A stretch of 12,923 bases of DNA from Desulfobacterales bacterium (GTDB taxonomy: Bacteria > Desulfobacterota > DSM-4660 > Desulfatiglandales > B25-G16), in NCBI GenBank assembly GCA_013375385.1, contig JABXJY010000049.1, positions 1 to 12,923 of the forward strand, written 5' to 3'. The notes below the pieces were generated by a model, which was not told the DNA's origin, did no database searches, and worked only from the letters and a program-made list of their open reading frames with translations. Position numbers and translations under genes: made by a program. Below, one piece after another: positions 6,761-12,923 of this stretch (its first letter is position 1; every line of letters starts with the position of its first letter).

Positions 6761-7792
6761 GTGCCGTTTAAGGTAATTGTGACCAAAGATTTTGATCATA
6801 TGAGCGAAGTCGCTGCCCACATAGTGGTAAAAGACATAAAAAACACATTGAACAATAAGGATGCTTATGTCCTCGGTCTGGCCACCGGTAACACACCTAC
6901 TGGCCTTTATAAGCATTTTGCCAAAGCAGCCAATGCCGGGGAATTTGATTGCTCCAAAATCCAGAGCTTCAATCTCGATGAATATATAGGTCTGCCTGGA
7001 GAAAATGCCCAGCAGCGCACCCTGCATCCCGAAAGCTATAGCTTCTTTATGGTGCAGGAGCTCTTTGGGCTCCTTGAGAAAAAATTCAAGGAAACAAATG
7101 TACCCTGGGGCACGCTCGTTGATCAGGAAAGACTTCTGGCTGAGCTTAAGGCCAGTCCTGGTGATTGGGAAGAGCAGGGTGTAGATAAAGGGAAGGCTGT
7201 CGTAATCAAAACCGATGCTGAATCTGAATATCTTAAGTGGATTCGAAGGGAGATAGTAGATGCTTACGGGGAAAGAATTGAGCGAAAAGGAGGCATTGAC
7301 TTCCAGGTGGTAGGGGTCGGGGGACGCGGTCATGTAGCCTTTCACGAATCGGGTATCCCTTTTGAGGGAAACAAGATGCTTCTGGTCAAACTTGATGAAA
7401 ATACCGTGGCAAATGCCGTACAAGACGGACACTTTCCCAGCAAGGAGCAAAGCCCGTGGTATGCCATTTCTATGGGAGTCGAGCTCGTTTATGGTGCAAA
7501 AACGGTACTTCTTTTGGCCAGCGGAGACCGCAAGACAGATCCTGTAGCAGAGTCCCTCTTAAATGATCCCTCACCTTTGCTGCCCATATCCTATGGGCAA
7601 ATATTTTCCAGGAAAGGTGGCAATATGATTTATGTCATCGATAAGGCCGCTGCGAAAAAGGTCCTGGAGAATGCAAACAGGATAAGCCAAGGTGGCGTCG
7701 ATATTGAGAATATTAGTGACGAGGTAGCTTCTAAGAAGGTTGAGGACTTACAATTTTTTGGAAACGCCCACACACGCAAACATATTTTGTAG
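6761..7792 (+). CDS. NagB-like (glucosamine-6-phosphate deaminase family) protein, divergent
   Basis: NagB converts glucosamine-6-P to fructose-6-P and ammonia. This 343-residue protein shows the family's phosphate loop LGLATGNTPTGLYK, the NLDEYIGLP motif with the general-base Asp73, and the segment VGGRGHVAFHESG. In the E. coli enzyme this last segment is GEDGHIAFNEP with the catalytic triad Asp141-His143-Glu148. Here His191 and Glu196 are kept, but Asp141 is replaced by Arg189. The protein is ~75 residues longer than usual NagB, with an inserted region at about 105-170 (LAELKASPGDWEEQG...). The GTG start at 6761 has a perfect AGGAGG 7 nt upstream. It is co-transcribed with glmM (25-nt gap) and followed by a GlmS-like gene. 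It could be an active deaminase/isomerase with altered chemistry, an enzyme for another amino-sugar phosphate, or a regulatory paralogue. Confidence 0.88.
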   Translation: MPFKVIVTKDFDHMSEVAAHIVVKDIKNTLNNKDAYVLGLATGNTPTGLYKHFAKAANAGEFDCSKIQSFNLDEYIGLPGENAQQRTLHPESYSFFMVQELFGLLEKKFKETNVPWGTLVDQERLLAELKASPGDWEEQGVDKGKAVVIKTDAESEYLKWIRREIVDAYGERIERKGGIDFQVVGVGGRGHVAFHESGIPFEGNKMLLVKLDENTVANAVQDGHFPSKEQSPWYAISMGVELVYGAKTVLLLASGDRKTDPVAESLLNDPSPLLPISYGQIFSRKGGNMIYVIDKAAAKKVLENANRISQGGVDIENISDEVASKKVEDLQFFGNAHTRKHIL

Positions 7793-8007
7793 CCAGTCTA
7801 CGCCCACTTCTCCTTACGAGATTACTACGCAATCTATCTCTCTGACTAAGTGCTCTAACTCGTAAATTCGGTGACGTATTTTTAGTGTTAAGGAGCACGT
7901 CGTTCAATCCGTGAATTATCGGCTAAGGGCCCATTAAATACGTCATTGTAGTCAGGAATACATTGACTAGGGGAGAAGAGTTACCGGTGTAATCACGGCA
8001 ATAGAGA
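7793..8007 (+). other. intergenic leader with long-range inverted repeats before the GlmS-like gene
   Basis: These 215 nt contain no gene and no U-tract terminator. Two perfect long-range inverted repeats follow one another: TTACGAG (7814-7820) with CTCGTAA (7859-7865), and TGACGTATTT (7872-7881) with AAATACGTCA (7936-7945, 10 bp), each enclosing 38-54 nt. If transcribed as the 5' UTR these would form two adjacent domains. I looked for the glmS ribozyme core (AGCGCC...) and for ANTAR-type A1/G4 hexaloop hairpins and found neither. The structure may be a leader RNA or chance; no known riboswitch is recognised. Confidence 0.4.
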
Positions 8008-11000
8008 ATGAGGCACAAGAGGTCCTTTAGAAAAGTGGCTTTCTTAGAAAGAATAAAGATCTTCTTTAAAGAGAATTTTCATTATCCCATAATCTATTTC
8101 GGGAAGAGCACAAAGAGCGTCCCGCCTGGTACCTTTGTTCTCTTTCCGGTGCAACACAGTCAACTTAGCTGTGGGCTGACCGGTATTGTAGCGTTTAGAA
8201 AAAAGAGGATTGCCAGATCCAAAATCCCTTTAAACAAGATAGAATCCATGATCTCCCAGCTCAAGAGATATACCTATAGAAAGATAAGAGAGGAAAACAG
8301 AGACCTCATAGAAGACTATCTCGGCGGAGAGGCTTCTCTTAAAGAGCTACAAGATCGTATCGGGGATCTTAAGCTTACGTCATCCCTCTACTCAATACTT
8401 AAACACACACCTACGCGGAAAAGGCTTGAGAAGACTTCCTATGCGTTGGAACAGATAACTGGGGGGGAAGAAAAGGAATACCATAAAGCGTTAAGCCTCC
8501 TCTCCCTTGAGGAAGATGAGGTCATCATAAAGAGAATGACCTTGCTCAAGGATATAGCCTGGTCTCTCAAAGAAGAGATACTAAAGAACCTGGATAAGAT
8601 AGAGGGTCTGTCCCGCTTTACTGATACGGATATACCTTTCTTGGCCTTTACCCAAGTCAAGAATCTCAACACCCTCTTTAACAACCTGGATCGATTAGAG
8701 GTAAGGGGAAGAGACTCGGCAGGTATTTCCGTTATTACTATTGTAGGGGAAAAGGATTATCTCCGCTTCGAAAGAGGATTAAAAAGAAGATCATTGCTAG
8801 ATGAGTTTTCTGCCCGCCAGAAGGAGGACATCCTCTTAAACAGGAATGTCACCGTTCACAGAGGTGAGGGCAACGTTTCCATCATTCTTACCTACAAGAA
8901 TGCTGCCCAGATTGGCCATTTGGGTGACAATGTAAGATTCTTAAGAAAACAGATTCATGATGACAGGATACTCCACTGTTTGATTGCTCTTCCCAATCTC
9001 TATCAAACCACGATTGCCCATACGCGCTGGGCCTCTGTTGGGGAGATCACCGAAGCAAACTGTCACCCAGTTGACAATGTCGTTACCCTGGATAATGGCG
9101 AGCATGGCTCTTACAGGAGTAAGGGTATTATTCACGCCTTCCTGAACGGGGATATTGACAACTATCTCACCTTGAAAGAAGAATTCGAAAAGCAGACGAA
9201 AACCTCTATCCCCCACCAGATCACCACTGACACCAAGATCATACCCCTTCACATACAACGATACTATGACAGTGGCCACCCTCTTGAGGAATCATTCCGA
9301 CTAGCTGTCAACGATTTTACGGGCTCCCACGCCATAGCCATGCATACCGACATTGCTCCGGGGAAGATCTTTTTGGCCCAGACAGGGAGCGGACAGACCC
9401 TCTTCATCGGTTTGGGTAAAGAACGCTATACTGCTGCCTCAGAAGTCTATGGGCTTGTTGAAGAGACCGCCCGATATATCAAAATGGGGGGTGATAAGAC
9501 TCCGAACCGATTGCAGGGCAAAAACCAGGGCCAGATATTTATCATAGACCAGGACTCGTGCGGTGAACTTGAAGGCATCAGGGCAATGTATTACGACGGG
9601 ACCCCCATCCACCTCTCGGAAGATTGTATTAAGCAGACCGAAATCACATCGAGGGATATCGACCGCCAGGACTTCCCTCACTATTTCCTGAAAGAGATCT
9701 TTGAATCTCCCGGATCAGTTGAAAAGACTGTTCAGAACAGATGGAGGATAATCAAAAGAAATGGAAAAAGGCATCCCCTGATAATCCTCGGTGACGAGGC
9801 TCTCCCGCCTCCTATAGCAGAAGCCTTCAAACAAAACAGGATCAGCAGGATCTTGTTTATAGGCCAGGGCACTGCAGGGGTCGCTGCCTATGGGTGCGCC
9901 GAACTACTCAGTTATTATCTTGCCGACAGCGGCATCAAGATTGCTCCCCTCAAGGCCTCCGAGTTCAGCGGGAGCCTCTTAAAGACCAACCTTAAGGATA
10001 CCTTGATTGTCGCCATAACCCAGTCCGGCACCACCACAGATACAAATATGGCCACAGATATGGCACGAGAACGAGGTGCCTCTACCATGGCTATTGTCAA
10101 CAGGCGGGATTCAGATATCACTTTCAAGGTCGACGGTGTCTTGTATACCAGCACAGGAAGGGATATTGAGATGTCCGTCGCTTCAACCAAGGCCTACTAT
10201 TCTCAGATTGCAGCCGGGGGTATCCTCGGTCTCAAATTGGCACAGTTGACGGCAATGAGGGATGATGATTTTATCCTCGGGGAGCTTGAGAGACTCATAA
10301 GGATCCCCTCCTTAATGGAAAAGGTCCTGGACAGGGAAGAGGAAATCGCCCAGTCAGCTCGTAGACTTGCACCTACAAAGAAATACTGGGCGGTTGTTGG
10401 CAGTGGCTACAACAAGATAGCCGCTGACGAGATCAGGATAAAGTTGAGCGAACTCTGCTATAAGACAATCTCTTCGGATGTCGTTGAGGACAAGAAACAT
10501 ATTGACTTATCCTCAGAACCTCTTATTTTTATCTGCGCTGCCGGCAGCAGGGGTCATGTAATAGGTGATATTGTCAAGGATACAGCCATATTCAAGGCCC
10601 ATCAGGCCACCACCATTGTGATCGCCCCTGAGGGTGAAGAAAGATTTACGCCCTATGCGGACTCACTAATTTGTGTGCCAGAGATTGAGGAGCATTTCTC
10701 TCCTATTCTAACTACACTGGCTGGCCATCTCTGGGGTTATCATGCAGCAAGAGCAATCAATGAAGAATCCCGTTTTCTCTTTGATTTCAGGGAAGAGATT
10801 AGCAGGTATATCTCGGGCTCCCTTGAAAAAGGCCTTGATATCTACCAGACAATACTTGAGAAGCCCTTTCAGGAGAAAACTGCCAGATTTTCTTCCCATT
10901 TCAAAAAGAGACTCGGGGATAGACGATATACTACGGCCATGGAACTAAAGGCCGCCTCTGATCTGACCCTTCTGCTGAAATATCTCTCCGGACGGCTCCC

Positions 11001-11754
11001 TATGTCCGACTTTGAGCTAGATTTCGGCGTCAGCGGTACAGCCCCCAACATGTTTGATGTCTTTTTCCGCTGTATGGGAGAGGCCATAGATGATATGGCC
11101 AGACCGATAGATGCAATAAGACACCAGGCCAAGACAGTTACCGTGGGAACGAGCAGGATATGGGAACCGATTGAGGGGTTACTGTTTGAGACCCTCAAGA
11201 AAAATGGATTTGGTGTAAGCAGCCTTAGCAATAAGAATGTTCTTGTGTTGAAGAATCTTCAAGAGGTTATCTCTGAAATAAGGGGCGAGACCCTTTATAC
11301 AATAAGTAACCTTACGTATACCGGGGAACCTGTCGAAGATTCAAAGATTGAACTGGTGAAGAAGGAAGGAACAGCTTTCAAACTAACATCCAGGGTAGAG
11401 ACAGATAACAGGCTTAAGGGAACGAAGAGCATCATTGTCAAGGCTGGAAATGTCTTTATTGGAAAGGGAAAGATCGATAACAGAAGTATCCTGATCATCC
11501 CTATGATGAAAAAAGGTCCTAACGTTGACCATCTCCTGCTTCTCAATGTTGGTTTCAAGAAAGAAATAGATCTTCCAAAAAAGGTGAAGGCCCTCGGTGA
11601 TAAACTTACTCACATTAGAAATATTGTTGAAGAGATGGATCTCTCTTGGCAAGATGCCTATCTCAACCTGCTGGATGTTGAAGAACTCTTTGGCAATTCT
11701 GCAGAAAAGATAGCTGAGTTTATCATCTCTTCCTCTTCCATGGTCAAATCTTAA
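8008..11754 (+). CDS. GlmS-like protein with internal glutaminase Cys, insertion and C-terminal extension
   Basis: GlmS makes glucosamine-6-P from fructose-6-P and glutamine. This protein has 1248 residues against ~610 in the family. The glutaminase half shows CGLTGIVAF (Cys55), VRGRDSAGISV (~231), AHTRWASVGE (Arg340, Trp341), LNGDIDN (Asn380, Gly381) and TTDTK (Asp408), matching GlmS Cys1, Arg73, Asn98/Gly99 and Asp123. A helical, charged insert of ~150 residues separates Cys55 from VRGRDSAG. SIS domain 1 starts near 616, with TQSGTTTDT (671-679) and ASTKA. In SIS domain 2 (~792-912), Glu808, Lys812, Glu815 and His831 align without gaps to E. coli Glu481, Lys485, Glu488 and His504. The C-terminal sugar-binding Lys (LAKSVTVE) is missing; residues ~935-1248 form an unrecognised extension instead. 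The ATG at 8008 directly follows an in-frame TAG and has a weak SD; GTG 8035 is an alternative. Cys55 is not N-terminal, so activity would need propeptide removal. Confidence 0.87.
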   Translation: MRHKRSFRKVAFLERIKIFFKENFHYPIIYFGKSTKSVPPGTFVLFPVQHSQLSCGLTGIVAFRKKRIARSKIPLNKIESMISQLKRYTYRKIREENRDLIEDYLGGEASLKELQDRIGDLKLTSSLYSILKHTPTRKRLEKTSYALEQITGGEEKEYHKALSLLSLEEDEVIIKRMTLLKDIAWSLKEEILKNLDKIEGLSRFTDTDIPFLAFTQVKNLNTLFNNLDRLEVRGRDSAGISVITIVGEKDYLRFERGLKRRSLLDEFSARQKEDILLNRNVTVHRGEGNVSIILTYKNAAQIGHLGDNVRFLRKQIHDDRILHCLIALPNLYQTTIAHTRWASVGEITEANCHPVDNVVTLDNGEHGSYRSKGIIHAFLNGDIDNYLTLKEEFEKQTKTSIPHQITTDTKIIPLHIQRYYDSGHPLEESFRLAVNDFTGSHAIAMHTDIAPGKIFLAQTGSGQTLFIGLGKERYTAASEVYGLVEETARYIKMGGDKTPNRLQGKNQGQIFIIDQDSCGELEGIRAMYYDGTPIHLSEDCIKQTEITSRDIDRQDFPHYFLKEIFESPGSVEKTVQNRWRIIKRNGKRHPLIILGDEALPPPIAEAFKQNRISRILFIGQGTAGVAAYGCAELLSYYLADSGIKIAPLKASEFSGSLLKTNLKDTLIVAITQSGTTTDTNMATDMARERGASTMAIVNRRDSDITFKVDGVLYTSTGRDIEMSVASTKAYYSQIAAGGILGLKLAQLTAMRDDDFILGELERLIRIPSLMEKVLDREEEIAQSARRLAPTKKYWAVVGSGYNKIAADEIRIKLSELCYKTISSDVVEDKKHIDLSSEPLIFICAAGSRGHVIGDIVKDTAIFKAHQATTIVIAPEGEERFTPYADSLICVPEIEEHFSPILTTLAGHLWGYHAARAINEESRFLFDFREEISRYISGSLEKGLDIYQTILEKPFQEKTARFSSHFKKRLGDRRYTTAMELKAASDLTLLLKYLSGRLPMSDFELDFGVSGTAPNMFDVFFRCMGEAIDDMARPIDAIRHQAKTVTVGTSRIWEPIEGLLFETLKKNGFGVSSLSNKNVLVLKNLQEVISEIRGETLYTISNLTYTGEPVEDSKIELVKKEGTAFKLTSRVETDNRLKGTKSIIVKAGNVFIGKGKIDNRSILIIPMMKKGPNVDHLLLLNVGFKKEIDLPKKVKALGDKLTHIRNIVEEMDLSWQDAYLNLLDVEELFGNSAEKIAEFIISSSSMVKS

Positions 11755-11939
11755 AGTGCTTGTTACCCTTATTCGATGAGCTCAAGAATATCCTAGTAGA
11801 CCAGCATGGCTTCGTTTTCATCTCCTCGTCCGCGCCCGTTATTTTTCCTCCAAGATAGTAAAAAATTGATCTATTGAAAAATGAGTGAATATGGTAGTAT
11901 TAAATGTTACTTTTATGCGGCAAGCTTTAGGTCCATGAT
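11755..11939 (+). other. intergenic region before the GAF-ANTAR gene
   Basis: These 185 nt hold no ORF and no clear terminator for the GlmS-like gene. Weak -35/-10 candidates occur near the right end: TTGATC (11866-11871) with TATGGT (11890-11895), or TTGAAA (11874-11879) with TATTAA (11898-11903), both with 18-nt spacers. Either could give the regulator its own promoter, but the matches are poor and the gene may instead be read through from upstream. Confidence 0.3.
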
Positions 11940-12650
11940 ATGGATAAGATAACTCAAGAAACATACGATAAATATATAAAAGCGCTCACCGATATAAGCA
12001 AAGCCATCACATCAGACAAATATTTAGAGGACATTCTCAAATTGATCGTGATGGTTACTGCTCAGGTTACCGGTGTTGAAATCTGTTCCCTGTGGTTGAT
12101 AGAGGAAGACGAAAAGGGCAAAAGGGCAAGGCTCAAGGCCACCCAGGCCATTGATCCGGACTATGTGAAGGATAGAATTCTTAATATGAATGAGGGGGTC
12201 GTGGGCTTCATAGCTTCTACAAACAGGCCACTCATAGTAGAGGATGTATTGAAAGAGCCCAGGTTCAAGGAAAAGGAAATGGCAAAAAAACTTGGCCTGG
12301 TGTCAATGGTCGGTGTCCCCTTGCATGTAAGGGAAGACACAGTGATCGGTGTGCTGGACTGCTTTACCGTCGAACCCCACAAGTTTTCAGAAACGGAGGT
12401 CAGCCTCATAACGACAGTAGCGAATCAGGCTGCGGTTGCCATTGAAAATACACAACTCATGGTCAGAACCAAGATAATTGAGGAGGAACTAGAAAAGAGA
12501 AAGATGATTGATAGGGCAAAGGAAATATTGATGGCAAAGAAAGGGCTCTCTGGAGAGATGGCATTCCGCTGGATACAGAAAAAGAGTATGGATACCAGAA
12601 AATCTATGAAAGAAATCGCAGAGGCAATCATAATTTCTCAGGACATTTAA
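11940..12650 (+). CDS. GAF-ANTAR transcription antitermination regulator
   Basis: This is a 236-residue cytoplasmic regulator. Residues ~17-168 are a GAF sensor domain (typical pieces are VCFT-like VLDCFT, LGLVSMVGVPL and ANQAAVAIENTQL). Residues ~178-232 are an ANTAR domain with the hallmark KMIDRAKEILMAKKGLS, then EMAFRWIQKKSMD and SMKEIAEAIIIS. A short coiled-coil linker (LMVRTKIIEEELEKR) joins them. ANTAR domains bind dual hairpins with A1/G4 hexaloops in nascent RNA and prevent formation of an overlapping terminator. GAF domains bind a small ligand, so the signal is probably a metabolite rather than phosphorylation; no receiver domain is present. ATG 11940 has a weak AGG 8 nt upstream. 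Its likely targets lie at 5280-5354 and 12702-12774; the second begins 52 nt after its stop codon. Confidence 0.95.
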   Translation: MDKITQETYDKYIKALTDISKAITSDKYLEDILKLIVMVTAQVTGVEICSLWLIEEDEKGKRARLKATQAIDPDYVKDRILNMNEGVVGFIASTNRPLIVEDVLKEPRFKEKEMAKKLGLVSMVGVPLHVREDTVIGVLDCFTVEPHKFSETEVSLITTVANQAAVAIENTQLMVRTKIIEEELEKRKMIDRAKEILMAKKGLSGEMAFRWIQKKSMDTRKSMKEIAEAIIISQDI

Positions 12651-12653
12651 AAA

Positions 12654-12682
12654 CTGACATAGCTTTAATTCTTTATTATTAG
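12654..12682 (+). promoter_or_regulatory. promoter candidate for the second ANTAR-type leader
   Basis: CTGACA (12654-12659, one mismatch to TTGACA) and TATTAG (12677-12682) are separated by 17 nt. They begin right after the stop codon of the GAF-ANTAR gene and lie about 20 nt before hairpin P1. The geometry and the sequence around the -35 (CTGACATAG against TTGACATAA) echo the promoter before the glmM leader. Confidence 0.5.
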
Positions 12683-12701
12683 CGTGGTACTATTAAAAAA
12701 A

Positions 12702-12737
12702 GTAATACAAGGGCGTATTACAGAAGACAAAGGGGTC
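12702..12737 (+). promoter_or_regulatory. ANTAR-type dual-hairpin antiterminator RNA, copy 2
   Basis: P1 pairs GTAATAC (12702-12708) with GTATTAC (12715-12721) around the hexaloop AAGGGC. P2 pairs GAC (12726-12728) with GTC (12735-12737) around the hexaloop AAAGGG. Both loops satisfy the A1/G4 rule. The closing pair of P1 is G-C here and A-U in copy 1, a compensatory change, while the inner 18 nt of P1 are identical. The 3' arm of P2 overlaps the terminator by two bases. The controlled gene must lie right of the window. Confidence 0.85.
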
Positions 12738-12774
12738 CACGACATCTCAAAGATGAGATGGGTGGATTTTTTTT
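12736..12774 (+). terminator. intrinsic terminator after the second ANTAR-type leader
   Basis: TCCAC (12736-12740) pairs with GTGGA (12762-12766) and CATCTCA (12743-12749) with TGAGATG (12754-12760) around AAGA. Eight T follow (12767-12774). The core CATCTCA/TGAGATG is identical to that of the glmM attenuator. Besides attenuating a downstream gene, it may end transcripts of the GAF-ANTAR gene. Confidence 0.87.
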
Positions 12775-12866
12775 GTTCAAACAACTAATTAGTTTTTGTA
12801 GAAAAATGCCCTGATCGGCTTCATTTTAGCACATGGAAGTGAAAGCTCATGTCCGCTGTTTGAACA
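12774..12866. repeat. 10-bp inverted repeat downstream of the second terminator
   Basis: TGTTCAAACA (12774-12783) and TGTTTGAACA (12857-12866) are perfect complements enclosing 73 nt with no recognisable gene. The left arm begins at the last T of the terminator tract. Each arm is itself nearly palindromic, so this could be a pair of protein-binding sites, a long-range RNA stem after read-through, or chance. Confidence 0.4.
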
Positions 12867-12893
12867 TAAGGCATGAATTTTCCAAGGAGATGG

Positions 12894-12923
12894 CCTTATC
12901 TCATATGTTGCCATGAGATAGGG
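12894..12923 (+). other. strong hairpin at the right edge of the window
   Basis: Positions 12894-12904 pair with 12913-12923 (11 bp, one G-T pair; core TATCTCAT/ATGAGATA) around the loop ATGTTGCC. The outer end may extend beyond the window. The core ATCTCA/TGAGAT is the same as in the two attenuator stems. No coding start with good SD spacing is clear in 12784-12923, so this is probably still leader or intergenic sequence. Confidence 0.45.

Noticed and set aside
6728..7450. 240-residue minus-strand ORF opposite the NagB-like gene
   Set aside because: The plus-strand frame has clear NagB-family motifs and a strong SD; the antisense translation shows no domain or start signal.
7793..8007. glmS ribozyme upstream of the GlmS-like gene
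   Set aside because: The conserved core (AGCGCC and flanking pseudoknot strands) is absent and the gene has its own unusual leader.
1..12923. CRISPR array, tRNA, rRNA or insertion sequence
   Set aside because: No regularly spaced direct repeats, no cloverleaf or rRNA-like segments, and no transposase or paired terminal repeats were found.

Overview
The window looks like chromosomal DNA from a Gram-negative bacterium: it has a Kdo transferase, so the cell makes LPS. The style of its GuaA, GlmM and GAF-ANTAR proteins, the sigma-54 promoter and the moderate GC content suggest an anaerobic Desulfobacterota (deltaproteobacterial) lineage. That placement is inference; no rRNA or other taxonomic marker is present.

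Layout. Positions 1-814 hold the 3' part of guaA (GMP synthase), interrupted by a one-base frameshift in a G-run. Convergent to it, on the minus strand, is a two-gene unit: waaA (Kdo transferase, 3450-2155) followed by a conserved protein I cannot assign (2104-860). Positions 3451-3863 form an AT-rich divergent control region with an excellent -24/-12 (sigma-54) promoter and two inverted repeats upstream of it. From there the plus strand carries a hexosamine-phosphate gene cluster. It comprises a GlmU-acetyltransferase-like left-handed beta-helix protein (3864-5159), GlmM (5386-6735), a divergent NagB-like protein (6761-7792), a 1248-residue GlmS-like protein (8008-11754) and a GAF-ANTAR regulator (11940-12650).

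Most interesting result. The ANTAR domain is an RNA-binding antitermination module that recognises two tandem hairpins with hexanucleotide loops having A at position 1 and G at position 4, usually overlapping an intrinsic terminator. Exactly this arrangement occurs twice: at 5280-5354, between a sigma-70-like promoter and glmM, and at 12702-12774, just downstream of the regulator and reading out of the window. The two copies share an identical 18-nt first hairpin core, with an A-U to G-C compensatory change in its closing pair. Both have second-hairpin loops that fit the rule and strong terminators ending in 7-8 T. I infer a local ANTAR antitermination regulon controlling glmM/nagB-like (and probably glmS-like) expression and a gene beyond the right edge.

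How the genes may work together. GlmS makes glucosamine-6-P from fructose-6-P and glutamine, NagB-type enzymes catalyse the deamination back, GlmM makes glucosamine-1-P, and the GlmU acetyltransferase domain makes GlcNAc-1-P. This cluster has a version of each, but only GlmM is canonical. The GlmS-like protein has its glutaminase Cys at residue 55, a ~150-residue insertion and a ~300-residue C-terminal extension. The NagB-like protein has Arg in place of a catalytic-triad Asp. The GlmU-like protein lacks the uridylyltransferase domain. The cluster may therefore be a specialised, regulated variant of amino-sugar metabolism rather than the housekeeping UDP-GlcNAc pathway.
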